A stretch of 64,000 nt of DNA from Streptomyces roseoviridis (GTDB taxonomy: Bacteria > Actinomycetota > Actinomycetes > Streptomycetales > Streptomycetaceae), in contig NZ_BAAAWU010000001.1 in assembly GCF_039535235.1 (NCBI RefSeq), positions 992,001 to 1,056,000 of the forward strand, written 5' to 3'. A program made the translations under genes and the position numbers. Under the pieces are notes generated by a model. It was not told the DNA's origin and searched no databases. It was given only the letters and a program-made list of their open reading frames with translations. Shown in pieces: positions 34,632-44,428 of this stretch; positions within the stretch are counted from its first letter, which is position 1; each line of letters begins with the position of its first letter.

Positions 34632-35115
34632 CTACGCCCCGAAGTCGTACACCGTGACCGCTATCCCCCGCGCCGACAGGCGCTCCGCTATCAGCGGCTC
34701 GACCCGCGACCACCGCCCGCCCGCGAGCCCGCAGCTGATCCGGGGCATGTGCACGGACGCGCCGAGCTCGACCGCCCGCTCGGCGAGCAGGCCGAGGGCC
34801 GTGTCGATCGCCTCGTACCGCACCGGCACCCCACTGCTGCGCCCCGTCCGCATCCCGCGCTGGCCCACCAGATTGGCCACCCACACGTACGGTTCCACCT
34901 GGACGAACTGGGCCGCGCCGAGCCCGAAGTCGTTCCGCGCGCGCTCGCGGTGCCAGCGTCGGTAGGCCGCCTCCGGCTCCGGCCAGCGCCGCGAGACGGC
35001 CAGGACGAAGCCCTTGCCCCAGCCCCCCCAGGTCGTTGCAGACGTGCGCCACGATCTTGACGCCCTTGCCCCGCGGCGCCGTGGCGTCCCCCCGCACGTA
35101 CTCGATCACCGTCAT
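34632..35115 (-). pseudogene. Macrodomain protein with a frameshift in a G7 tract
   Basis: MTVIEYVRGDATAPRGKGVKIVAHVCNDLGG is the TARG1/Appr-1-P-like macrodomain start (VAHVCNDLGGWGKGF expected). On the coding strand the tract after GACCT has seven G where six would keep the frame (35023-35029). Past it the other frame runs WGKGFVLAVSRRWPEPE to VEPYVWVANLVGQRG, HMPRISCGLAGGRWSRVEPLI, ending in YDFGA. Repaired length is 160 residues. Macrodomains bind or hydrolyse ADP-ribose. The promoter motif TACGGT (35122-35127) lies 6 nt before the ATG. Confidence 0.75.
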
Positions 35116-35156
35116 GGCGCCACCGTACGGGCCCGCACTGACAACGGGCCGAGTCT

Positions 35157-35192
35157 TTTACATGCCTGGTGAGACAGCAATACTGTTGCACC
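35157..35192 (+). promoter_or_regulatory. MerR-type promoter with 25-bp operator dyad
   Basis: TTTACA (35157-35162), 18-bp spacer, TACTGT (35181-35186), then 6 nt to the ATG at 35193. The dyad GGTG-N2-ACAG-N5-CTGT-N2-CACC (35168-35192) is perfect in its paired positions and covers the -10 region. This fits autoregulation by the MerR-type gene it precedes, from a leaderless mRNA. Confidence 0.65.
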
Positions 35193-35960
35193 ATGGACCA
35201 GGCGAGCGACGTGCACCAGGGCGAGGAGCGGGCCGCCACCGTGCCGACCTACACGGTCGACGAGCTGGCCGCCCGGGCCGGGGTGACCGTGCGGACGGTG
35301 CGGTTCTACGGGACGCGGGGCCTGCTGCCGCCGCCGGTGATCGGCCCGCGGCGGGTCGGGCGCTACGGGCCCGAGCACCTGTCCCGGCTCGCCCTCATCG
35401 AGGAGCTGCAGCGCCAGGGCATGACGCTCGCCGCGATCGAACGGTACCTGGAGCAGCTGCCGCCCGACCTCAGCGCGCGGGACCTGGCGGTCCACCGGGC
35501 CCTGGTGGCCTCCTGGGCGCCGGAGTCCGCCGAGGAGATCACCCGGCAGCAGCTCCAGCGGCGGGCGGGGCGCCCGCTGGCCGACCGGGACGTGGACCGG
35601 CTGGCCGCCATGGGCGTGCTGGACAAGGGGCCCGACCCGGACGTCTTCCGGCTGGACGGGGCGCTGCTGCGCCTCGGGGTGGAGCTGCTGGACGTGCCCA
35701 TCGAGCACGAGACGATCCTGGCCTCGCGGACCGTCCTGCTGGAGCACGCCCGCGCCGCCGCCGAGGAGCTGGCCCGGCTCTTCCAGGAGCAGGTGTGGAA
35801 CCCGTACCGGGAGAGCGGCGAGGACCCGGACCACCTGGCGGCGATGAAGTCGCTCTCGGCGCACATGCAGCCGATGGTGATCCAGGCCCTCGTCACGGCC
35901 TTCCAGCGGTCCCTCAGCGAGGAGCTGAGGAGCGCCTTCAGGACTACCGGGCGTCCGTGA
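35193..35960 (+). CDS. MerR family transcriptional regulator
   Basis: 255 residues from ATG 35193 (a GTG at 35169 lies inside the operator and is unlikely). MerR HTH at about 20-60: YTVDELAARAGVTVRTVRFYGTRGLLPPP, with the usual RYGPEHLSRLALIEELQRQGMTLAAI helix. The long effector domain (100-255) has no metal-site Cys, so the ligand is probably organic, perhaps an acyl-CoA. The 3' end overlaps the convergent fadB-like gene by 17 bp. It is the natural candidate to regulate the beta-oxidation operon next to it. Confidence 0.87.
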   Translation: MDQASDVHQGEERAATVPTYTVDELAARAGVTVRTVRFYGTRGLLPPPVIGPRRVGRYGPEHLSRLALIEELQRQGMTLAAIERYLEQLPPDLSARDLAVHRALVASWAPESAEEITRQQLQRRAGRPLADRDVDRLAAMGVLDKGPDPDVFRLDGALLRLGVELLDVPIEHETILASRTVLLEHARAAAEELARLFQEQVWNPYRESGEDPDHLAAMKSLSAHMQPMVIQALVTAFQRSLSEELRSAFRTTGRP

Positions 35961-38139
35961 AGACCTCGCCCCGCTCGGCCTTCTCGATCAGCAGGGCCGG
36001 CGGGTTGAACCGCTCGCCGTAGGTGGCCGCGAGCTCGCGGGCCCGCTCCACGAAGCCGGCCACGCCGGCCGTTCCCCCGGGCCCGCCCTCGTAGCCGTTG
36101 ATGTACTGCAGGACGCCGCCGGTCCAGGCCGGGAACCCGATGCCCAGGATGGAGCCGATGTTGGCGTCGGCGACGGAGGTGAGCACGCCCTCCTCCAGGA
36201 GACGGACGGTGTCGAGGGCCTCGGCGAAGAGCATCCGCTCCTGCATGTCCCGGAAGGGGATGTCCACCTCCGGCTTGGTGAAGTGCTCGCGCAGGCCGGG
36301 CCAGAGCTTGCCGCGCCGGCCGTCCTCGCCGTACTCGTAGAAGCCGGCGCCGCCGCTGCGGCCGGGGCGGCCGAACTCGTCGACCATGCGGTCGATGACG
36401 ATCTCGCCGGGGTGGGTGACCCAGGTGCCGCCGGCGGCCTCGACGGCCTTCTTCGTCTCGTTGCGGATCTTGCGGGGCAGGGTGAGGGTCAGCTCGTCCA
36501 TGAGGGAGAGGACCTTCGCCGGGTAGCCGGCCTGGGCGGCCGCCTGCTCGACGGACGCGGGCTCGGCGCCCTCGCCGACCATGGCGACGCCCTCGTTGAT
36601 GAAGTGCCCGATCACCCGGGAGGTGAAGAAGCCGCGCGAGTCGTTGACGACGATCGGCGTCTTGTTGATCTGGCGGACCAGGTCGAAGGCGCGGGCCAGG
36701 GCCTCGTCGCCGGTGCGCTCACCCCTGATGATCTCCACGAGCGGCATCTTGTCGACCGGCGAGAAGAAGTGCAGGCCGATGAAGTCGCTCTGCCGCTCGA
36801 CGCCTTCGGCGAGGCCCGTGATGGGGAGGGTGGAGGTGTTGGAGCACAGCAGCGCGTCGGGCTCGACGACGTGCTGGATCTCCTGGAACACCCGGTGCTT
36901 GAGGGCGGTGTCCTCGAAGACCGCCTCGATGACGGCGTCGCAGCCGGCGAGGTCGGCGGCGTCGGCGGTCGGGGTGATGCGGGCGAGGAGCGCGTCGGCC
37001 TTCTCCTGGCTGGTGCGGCCCTTGGCGACGGCCTTGGCGCAGAGCTTCTCGGAGTACGCCTTGCCCTTGGCTGCGGCTTCGGCGCTGACGTCCTTGAGGA
37101 CGACCTCGATGCCGGCGCGGGCGCAGGAGTACGCGATGCCGGCGCCCATCATGCCCGCGCCGAGCACGGCGACCTTGCGGACCGTACGGGGCTCGATGCC
37201 CTGCGGGCGGTTGGCGCCGGAGTTGACGGCCTGGAGGTCGAAGAAGAACGCCTGGATCATGTTCTTCGCGGTCTGGCCGGTGACCAGCTCCGTGAAGTAG
37301 CGGCTCTCGATCGTGAGCGCGGTCTGGAAGTCGACCTGGGAGCCCTCGACGGCCGCCGCCATGATGTTGCGCGGGGCGGGGTAGGGCGCTCCGTTCAGCT
37401 GCTTGCGCAGGTTGGCGGGGAAGGCCGGCAGGTTGGCGGCGAAGCGCGGGTTCGACGGGGTGCCGCCGGGGATCTTGTAGCCGGGCACGTCCCAGGGCTG
37501 CTGGGACTCGGGGTGGGTGTCGATGAAGGCGCGGGCCTTGGCGAGCATCTCCTCCGGGGTGGCGGCGAGCTCGTGCACGAGGCCGTTCTCCAGGGCGCGC
37601 CGCGGGTTGTACTGGGTGCCTTGGAGGAGCACCTTCAGCAGGGCGTCGGTGATGCCCATGAGGCGTACGGTGCGGGTGACGCCGCCGCCGCCGGGGAGCA
37701 GGCCGAGGGTGACCTCGGGCAGGCCGATCTTGGAGCCGGGGGCGTCGAGGGCGATGCGGTGGTGGGAGGCGAGGGCGATCTCGTAGCCGCCGCCGAGCGC
37801 GGCGCCGTTGAGGGCGGCGACGACGGGCTTGCCGAGGGTCTCGATGCGGCGGAGCGCGTTCTTCATCTCCATGGCGGCGTCGAAGATCGCCTGGGCGTCC
37901 TCGGGACCGGCCTTGATCATGTCCTTGAGGTCGCCGCCGGCGAAGAAGGTCTTCTTCGCGGAGGTGTAGATGATGCCGCGGATGGAGTCCTTCTCGGCCT
38001 CCGCGCGCTCGGCGACGGCGGTGATGGAGGCCCGGAAGGCCGAGTTCATGGTGTTGGCGGACTGGTCGGGGTCGTCGAGGACGAGGGTGACGACGCCGGT
38101 CTCGTCCTGCTCCCAGCGGATGGTGGTGCTCTCGCTCAT
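35944..38139 (-). CDS. FadB-like bifunctional enoyl-CoA hydratase/3-hydroxyacyl-CoA dehydrogenase
   Basis: 731 residues, the alpha subunit of the fatty-acid oxidation complex. Hydratase part (1-300): GGDLKDMIKAG, ALNGAALGGGYEIALASHHRIA, LGLLPGGGGVTRTVRL. Dehydrogenase part (about 330-620): VAVLGAGMMGAGIAYSCARAG for NAD, and LHFFSPVDKMPLVEII with the catalytic His. C-terminal domain after about 625. It hydrates trans-2-enoyl-CoA and oxidises the 3-hydroxyacyl-CoA. Last gene of the four-gene operon; the thiolase is 37 bp upstream. Confidence 0.93.
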   Translation of the reverse strand: MSESTTIRWEQDETGVVTLVLDDPDQSANTMNSAFRASITAVAERAEAEKDSIRGIIYTSAKKTFFAGGDLKDMIKAGPEDAQAIFDAAMEMKNALRRIETLGKPVVAALNGAALGGGYEIALASHHRIALDAPGSKIGLPEVTLGLLPGGGGVTRTVRLMGITDALLKVLLQGTQYNPRRALENGLVHELAATPEEMLAKARAFIDTHPESQQPWDVPGYKIPGGTPSNPRFAANLPAFPANLRKQLNGAPYPAPRNIMAAAVEGSQVDFQTALTIESRYFTELVTGQTAKNMIQAFFFDLQAVNSGANRPQGIEPRTVRKVAVLGAGMMGAGIAYSCARAGIEVVLKDVSAEAAAKGKAYSEKLCAKAVAKGRTSQEKADALLARITPTADAADLAGCDAVIEAVFEDTALKHRVFQEIQHVVEPDALLCSNTSTLPITGLAEGVERQSDFIGLHFFSPVDKMPLVEIIRGERTGDEALARAFDLVRQINKTPIVVNDSRGFFTSRVIGHFINEGVAMVGEGAEPASVEQAAAQAGYPAKVLSLMDELTLTLPRKIRNETKKAVEAAGGTWVTHPGEIVIDRMVDEFGRPGRSGGAGFYEYGEDGRRGKLWPGLREHFTKPEVDIPFRDMQERMLFAEALDTVRLLEEGVLTSVADANIGSILGIGFPAWTGGVLQYINGYEGGPGGTAGVAGFVERARELAATYGERFNPPALLIEKAERGEVFTDAR

Positions 38140-38176
38140 GACTGCTGCTTCTCCGTAAGGGGGTTCGGACGGGCGG

Positions 38177-39391
<1,215 letters not shown>

Positions 39392-39415
39392 TGGGCAGAG
39401 CCTTTCGCGTGAGGG

Positions 39416-40558
39416 TCAGGCGAGCAGGGAGCGGCCGATGATCTCCTTCATGATCTCGGTCGTCCCGCCGTAGATGGTCTGGATCCGGCCGTCGGTGAAG
39501 GCCCTGGCGACCGGGAATTCGCTCATGTAGCCGTATCCGCCGTGCAGTTGCAGGCAGCGGTCGGCGGCCCGCTTCTGCAGTTCGGTGGACCACCACTTGG
39601 CCATGGAGGCGTGGACGGCGTCGAGGCCGCCGTTCGCGTGTTCCTCGACGCAGCGGTCGATGAAGGTGCGGGTCACGGCGCATTCGGTGGCCAGCTCGGC
39701 GATCTCGAATCGGACGTGCTGGAGGCGGGCGAGGGGCCGGCCGAACGCCTCGCGCTCCTTGACGTAGGCGGTGGTGAGCTCCAGGAGGTGTTCGGCGCCG
39801 GCGATGGCGGCGACCGCGATGGCGAGCCGTTCCTGGGCCAGGTTCGTCATGAGGTGGACGAAGGCGCCGTTGAGTTCGCCGAGCAGGTTCTCCTTGGGGA
39901 CGCGGACGTCGTGGAAGAAGAGCTCGGCGGTGTCCTGGGACTTCTGGCCGATCTTGTCGAGGTTGCGGCCGCGTTCGAAGCCCGCCGCGCCGCGTTCGAC
40001 GACGAGGAGGGAGAGTCCGTGGGCGCCGCCTTCGGGGCTGGTCTTCGCGACGACGATGACGAGGTCGGCGAGGATCCCGTTGGAGATGAAGGTCTTGGAG
40101 CCGTTGAGGACCCAGTGGTCGCCGTGGTCCTCGGCGGTGGTGCGGATGGCCTGGAGGTCGGAGCCGGCGCCGGGTTCGGTCATGGCGATGGCGGTGACGG
40201 TCTCCCCGCTGCAGAAGCCGGGCAGCCAGCGGCGCTTCTGTTCCTCGGTGGCGAGCGAGGTGAGGTAGGGGCCGATGATGTCGTTGTGCAGGCCGATGGC
40301 GAGGCCGGGCGTGCCGGCCCGGGTGAACTCCTCGGCGAGGACGGCGCTGTAGCGGAAGTCGGGGTTGCCGCCGCCTCCGTACTCCTCGTCGACGGCGAGG
40401 CCGAGCAGGCCCTGCCGTCCGGCGGCCCGCCAGACCTCGCGGGAGACGATGCCGTCCTTCTCCCACTGCGCGTAGTGGGGCAGCACCTCCTTGGCGAGGA
40501 AGGTGCGGACGGTCTCGCGGAAGGCCTCGTGGTCGGCGGTGTAGAGCTGGCGCTTCAT
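39416..40558 (-). CDS. Acyl-CoA dehydrogenase
   Basis: 380 residues with the three ACAD domains. FAD-binding AMTEPGAGSDLQAIRTTA and the LQLHGGYGYMSEFPVARAFTDGRIQTIYGGTTEIMKEIIGRSLL C-terminal region are split by the usual middle sheet. The position of the catalytic Glu in YEGT enzymes is Gly here (YGGT), so the base is probably supplied from another helix, as in isovaleryl/long-chain types. It makes trans-2-enoyl-CoA. ATGA overlap with the CoA-transferase gene upstream. Confidence 0.9.
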   Translation of the reverse strand: MKRQLYTADHEAFRETVRTFLAKEVLPHYAQWEKDGIVSREVWRAAGRQGLLGLAVDEEYGGGGNPDFRYSAVLAEEFTRAGTPGLAIGLHNDIIGPYLTSLATEEQKRRWLPGFCSGETVTAIAMTEPGAGSDLQAIRTTAEDHGDHWVLNGSKTFISNGILADLVIVVAKTSPEGGAHGLSLLVVERGAAGFERGRNLDKIGQKSQDTAELFFHDVRVPKENLLGELNGAFVHLMTNLAQERLAIAVAAIAGAEHLLELTTAYVKEREAFGRPLARLQHVRFEIAELATECAVTRTFIDRCVEEHANGGLDAVHASMAKWWSTELQKRAADRCLQLHGGYGYMSEFPVARAFTDGRIQTIYGGTTEIMKEIIGRSLLA

Positions 40559-41712
40559 GCGGAGGACTCCTTGGCGGCGTCATCGGGGCGGAGGGAGGGG
40601 ACGGCCCAGTCGCGGGCCACGTCGGCGGTGTGGGCGCCGGGCAGGGCGGGGCCGGTGCGGACGGCGCCCGGGGTCGCGGAGAAGCGGGGCGCGGGGGCGG
40701 GCTGGACCAGCCCGTCGTGCTCGACGAAGGTCCCGCGGGCGGCGAGGTGCGGATGGGCGGGGGCCTCGCACAGCGACAGGACGGGGGCCACGCAGGCGTC
40801 GGTGCCCTCGAAGACCGCGGTCCACTCCGCTCTCGTACGGCTCCGGAAGCGCTCGGCGACGGCGGCGCGCAGTTCCCCCCAGCGGACGGGGTCGTGGCGG
40901 GCCGGGGCGCTGTCCTCGATGCCGAGGAGCCGGACGAACTCGTCGTAGAACCGCTGCTCCAGGGCGCCGACGGCCATGTATCCGCCGTCGGAGGTGGCGT
41001 AGGTGCCGTAGAAGGGGCAGCCGCCGTCGAGGAGGTTGACTCCGCGCCGGTCCTGCCAGCCGCCGGCGGCGAGCATGCCGTGGATCATGGTGGCGAGGTG
41101 GGCGGTGCCGTCGACGATGGCGGCGTCGACGATCTGGCCCTCGCCGTGGGTACGGGCGTGCTGGAGGGCGGCGAGGACGCCGATGACGAGGTAGAGGGAG
41201 CCGCCCGCGTAGTCGCCGACCAGGTTGGCGGGAACGGTGGGCGGCCCGTCGGGGTCGGGGCCGATCATGCCGAGGGTGCCGGTGATCGCGATGTAGCCGA
41301 TGTCGTGTCCCGCGGTGGGGGCGAGCGGTCCGCTCTGGCCCCAGCCGGTCATCCGCCCGTAGACCAGGCGCGGATTGCGGGCGAGGCAGGCGTCGGGGCC
41401 GACGCCGAGGCGTTCGGCGACGCCGGGGCGGTAACCCTCGATCAGGATGTCGGCGCGTGCGACCAGGTCGAGCACGGTGTCCGGCCCGTCGTCCGCTTTG
41501 AGGTCGACGAGGACGGAGCGCTTGTTGCGGTTGGTGAGGTCGCGGGCGGGGTCGATGCCGAGGCCGGGGCCGCCGGGCCGGTCCACGCGGACGACGTCGG
41601 CGCCGAGGTCGGCGAGGAGCATGGCGGCGAAGGGACCGGGGCCGATGCCGGCGAGTTCGACCACGCGGACGCCGGCGAGCGGGCCGCGGGCGGGCGGGTG
41701 CGGTGTCGTCAT
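40555..41712 (-). CDS. CaiB/BaiF CoA-transferase family protein (alpha-methylacyl-CoA racemase-like)
   Basis: 385 residues. GVRVVELAGIGPGPFAAMLLADLGADVVRVDRP is the family N-terminus; NKRSVLVDLK, RMTGWGQSGPLAPTAGHDIGYIA and the catalytic-type Asp in LVGDYAGGSLY follow. The IGPGPFAAMLLADLGADV type is characteristic of alpha-methylacyl-CoA racemases, which prepare branched acyl-CoA for the dehydrogenase encoded downstream. First gene of the operon; AGGGGG precedes the ATG at 41712. Its stop overlaps the dehydrogenase start. Confidence 0.88.
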   Translation of the reverse strand: MTTPHPPARGPLAGVRVVELAGIGPGPFAAMLLADLGADVVRVDRPGGPGLGIDPARDLTNRNKRSVLVDLKADDGPDTVLDLVARADILIEGYRPGVAERLGVGPDACLARNPRLVYGRMTGWGQSGPLAPTAGHDIGYIAITGTLGMIGPDPDGPPTVPANLVGDYAGGSLYLVIGVLAALQHARTHGEGQIVDAAIVDGTAHLATMIHGMLAAGGWQDRRGVNLLDGGCPFYGTYATSDGGYMAVGALEQRFYDEFVRLLGIEDSAPARHDPVRWGELRAAVAERFRSRTRAEWTAVFEGTDACVAPVLSLCEAPAHPHLAARGTFVEHDGLVQPAPAPRFSATPGAVRTGPALPGAHTADVARDWAVPSLRPDDAAKESSA

Positions 41713-41786
41713 CGGGCCCCCTGGGGGTGGGTGTCCGCGGTGGATCCGCCGCGGGTGTGACAGTGATGATGTAACACCGGAGATGC

Positions 41787-41801
41787 TAGGAACGCGTTCC
41801 A
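41787..41801. promoter_or_regulatory. Palindromic operator candidate in the fad/reductase intergenic region
   Basis: GGAACGCGTTCC (41789-41800) is a perfect 12-bp palindrome. With flanks it is close to the KstR-type lipid-repressor consensus TnnAACnnGTTnnA, missing only the first T. It lies between divergent lipid genes, so it could control both. Confidence 0.5.
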
Positions 41802-41946
41802 CTCGGCACAAGCCCCCGGGCCGAGCAAGCGCTTGGAAATCTCCAGGGCGACCGGGCGGGCCGCCCGCTGCGGGACTTCCGCTAGAGTCCGCCGACGACA
41901 TGCGCGCCGGGAGACCGCGCGGGCGACATCGGAGGGGCTGGGCTGG

Positions 41947-43134
41947 ATGGACAATGGGGCGGTCGTACGGCCGTACGACGTGGTTCTCTTCGGGGCGACC
42001 GGGTTCGTGGGGGAGCTCACCGCGGAGTATCTGGCCGAGCACGCCCCCGCGGGCTGCCGCTGGGCGATCGCCGGACGCAGCCGCGACAGGCTCGCCGCCC
42101 TGCGTGACCGGCTCGCCGGGCAGTGGCCGGACTGCGCCGGGATCCCGCTGATCGTCGCCGACTCCACCGACCCGGAGTCGCTGCGCGCACTGGCGGAGTC
42201 GGCGCGGGTGGTGGCGAGCACCGTCGGCCCCTATGTCTGGTACGGCGAGGAGCTCGTCGCCGCGTGCGCGGAGGCCGGCACCGACTACCTGGACCTGACC
42301 GGCGAGGCCGAGTTCGTGGACCGGATGTACGTACGCCACGACGCCCGCGCCCGGGAGACCGGCGCCCGGCTCGTGCACGCCTGCGGCTTCGACTCCGTGC
42401 CGCACGACCTGGGCGTCTACTACACGGTGCGGCAGCTGCCGGAGGGGGTGCCGCTGCGGATCGACGGCTTCGTACGGGCCGGGGCGGTCTTCTCCGGCGG
42501 CACCTTCGCCTCGGCCCTGACCGCCTTCGGCCGCGGCCGGCAGATCCTGCGCGCCGCACACGAACGGCGCTTGCACGAACCGCGGTTGGTGACCCGGCGG
42601 GCCCGCGCGCCGCTGGGCGGACCCCGGTTCAGCCGCGAGACGGGCACATGGGCGCTGCCGCTTCCCACGCTGGACCCCCAGGTGGTCGCGCGTTCGGCGG
42701 CCGCCCTCGAACGGTACGGCCCCGACTTCCGCTACCGCCACTACGCCTCGGTGAAGACCCTCGCGATGGCCCTGGGCGGCACGGCCGCCGTCACCACGGG
42801 CGTGCTCGCCGCCCAACTACCGGCGGTGCGGCGCTGGCTGATGGGGCGTTACGAGTCGGGCCAGGGCCCCGGCGCCGAGCGGCGGGCGCGCAGCTGGTTC
42901 TCCGTGCGCTTCGTCGGGGAGGGCGGCGGGCGCCGTGTCTTCACCGAGGTCTCGGGCGGCGACCCCGGCTACGGCGAGACCGCGAAGATGCTGGCCGAGT
43001 CGGCGCTCTGCCTCGCGCTCGACGAGCTGCCGAAGACCTCGGGGCAGGTCACGACGGCGGTCGCGATGGGCGACGCGCTGCTCGGACGGCTGCGGGCGGC
43101 GGGGTTGCGTTTCCGGGTGGCGTACTCGGGCTGA
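41947..43134 (+). CDS. Saccharopine-dehydrogenase-like NAD(P)-binding protein (trans-acting enoyl reductase type)
   Basis: 395 residues. Rossmann motif VVLFGATGFVGELTAEYLAEH at the N-terminus, then GRSRDRLAALRDRL, STVGPYVWYGEELVAACAEAGTDYLDLTGE, HACGFDSVPHDLG. This matches the actinobacterial family including mycobacterial trans-acting enoyl reductase Rv2953 and its paralogues. The C-terminal helix region (TLAMALGGTAAVTTGVLAA) is weakly hydrophobic and may touch the membrane. Divergent from the beta-oxidation operon; a lipid substrate is likely. ATG 41947 has GGAGGGG upstream. Confidence 0.85.
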   Translation: MDNGAVVRPYDVVLFGATGFVGELTAEYLAEHAPAGCRWAIAGRSRDRLAALRDRLAGQWPDCAGIPLIVADSTDPESLRALAESARVVASTVGPYVWYGEELVAACAEAGTDYLDLTGEAEFVDRMYVRHDARARETGARLVHACGFDSVPHDLGVYYTVRQLPEGVPLRIDGFVRAGAVFSGGTFASALTAFGRGRQILRAAHERRLHEPRLVTRRARAPLGGPRFSRETGTWALPLPTLDPQVVARSAAALERYGPDFRYRHYASVKTLAMALGGTAAVTTGVLAAQLPAVRRWLMGRYESGQGPGAERRARSWFSVRFVGEGGGRRVFTEVSGGDPGYGETAKMLAESALCLALDELPKTSGQVTTAVAMGDALLGRLRAAGLRFRVAYSG

Positions 43135-43159
43135 GGCTCCGGCCACCTCGCCGCCGCGT

Positions 43160-43636
43160 TCAGTGTCTGACGAGGCAGAAGGGGTGGCCGGCCGGGTCGG
43201 CGTAGATCCGCCAGGCCCGGTTCTCGTCGTCCGTGGCGGCGTCCAGGCGCCAGGCGCCGAGTGCGATGACCGCGTCGTGGGCGGCGTCCAGATCGGCGAC
43301 CCGCACGTCGATGTGGAACTGCTGCTCGGGCGCGCCCCAGACCGGCGGCCGGTGGTCCGCGACGCCCTGGAAGGCGAGCACCGGAGCGCCGGAGGCCCCG
43401 TGGAGCGTGGCCCAGGAGTCGCCGACCGCCCACTGCGGGTCCGGCCGGTTGATCTCGCCGCCGAGCAACCGCTGGTAGAACGTGGCCAGTTCCAGGACGT
43501 CGGGGCAGTCCAGGACGACACACTGCAGGGTGCCGATCGGGCCGGCGGCGGGAGAGCCGGGCGTACGCGGGCCGGGAGCGGGAGCGGTGGTGTCGGGACC
43601 GGGAGTGTTCGGACCGGGGGAAGTCATGCGGGACAC
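43160..43636 (-). CDS. VOC-family (glyoxalase/bleomycin-resistance fold) protein
   Basis: 158 residues from GTG 43636, or 155 from ATG 43627. After a Pro-rich leader the VOC fold starts at GTLQCVVLDCPDVLELATFYQRLLGGEI, with HIDVRVADLDAAHDAVIALGA and the closing YADPAGHPFCLVRH. Typical single-module member; metal ligands would be the His/Glu of the sheet edges. Substrate unknown. Confidence 0.82.
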   Translation of the reverse strand: MSRMTSPGPNTPGPDTTAPAPGPRTPGSPAAGPIGTLQCVVLDCPDVLELATFYQRLLGGEINRPDPQWAVGDSWATLHGASGAPVLAFQGVADHRPPVWGAPEQQFHIDVRVADLDAAHDAVIALGAWRLDAATDDENRAWRIYADPAGHPFCLVRH

Positions 43637-43726
43637 TCTGCCGCCCGGCGGTCACGGGCCGGTATCCGTACAGGTACTCAGCCGTACGGGTGGGCAGCCG
43701 CACCGGTGGCCGCCCGCACCCGGTGG

Positions 43727-44428
43727 TCAGCCGCTCTGTGCGGTCAGGGCCTCCCCCAGGGCGCGGCGGCACAGCGCGTCGGCGCGGCGCGTGGTCTCGG
43801 GAAGGCGGTAGCGCGGGGTGAGGTGCAGCGTGTGCGCGCAGGCCCGTTCCAGCGAGACCCGGTGGCCGACCGACACGAAGACCGGCTTGACGCCGGCGCG
43901 GGTGCGCAGCGCCCGGCCGACGGTCTCGCCCTCGGCGACGAGGGCGCTGAACTCCCCCCGCTGCTCCCCCGGTTGTTCGTAGCCGAAGGTGAACGGGTTC
44001 TTGGCGACGCCGATCGACGGCAGCCCGGTGAGCACGCCGAGGTGGCTCGCCAGGCCGAAGCGGCGGGGGTGGGCGAGCCCGTAGCCGTCGCAGACCAGCA
44101 GCCCGGGGTCGGCGGTGAGGCGCCCGAGCGCGGCGAGGACGGTGGGGACCTCACGGAAGGCCAGGAGCCCCGGCACGTACGGGAAGGACACCCGGCCGAC
44201 GGCGGTGGCCTCCGCCACGACGTCGAGGGTCCGGGCGTCGAGGACGACGGCCGCCGCCGCGACCAGGTCCCGCTCGTCGTCGTACGCCACGTCGACCCCG
44301 GTCACGTTCCCCTCGCCGACCCCGGGGCCCGGCTCACCCAGCTCCAGCCGTCCGCGCAGATCCTCCTGCACGGCCAGCGCGGTCCGCTCGTCGGCGGGCC
44401 AGCCCTGGGGAATCCCGATGATCGTCAT
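43727..44428 (-). CDS. nfi: Endonuclease V (deoxyinosine repair)
   Basis: 233 residues. GVDVAYDDE, FREVPTVLAAL, LLVCDGYGLAHPRRFGLASHLGVLTGLPSIGVAK give the metal-binding Asp/Glu/Asp set and the wedge region. It nicks DNA one base 3' of deoxyinosine (or RNA with inosine). ATG 44428 overlaps the TGA of the methyltransferase gene (ATGA). Confidence 0.9.
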   Translation of the reverse strand: MTIIGIPQGWPADERTALAVQEDLRGRLELGEPGPGVGEGNVTGVDVAYDDERDLVAAAAVVLDARTLDVVAEATAVGRVSFPYVPGLLAFREVPTVLAALGRLTADPGLLVCDGYGLAHPRRFGLASHLGVLTGLPSIGVAKNPFTFGYEQPGEQRGEFSALVAEGETVGRALRTRAGVKPVFVSVGHRVSLERACAHTLHLTPRYRLPETTRRADALCRRALGEALTAQSG

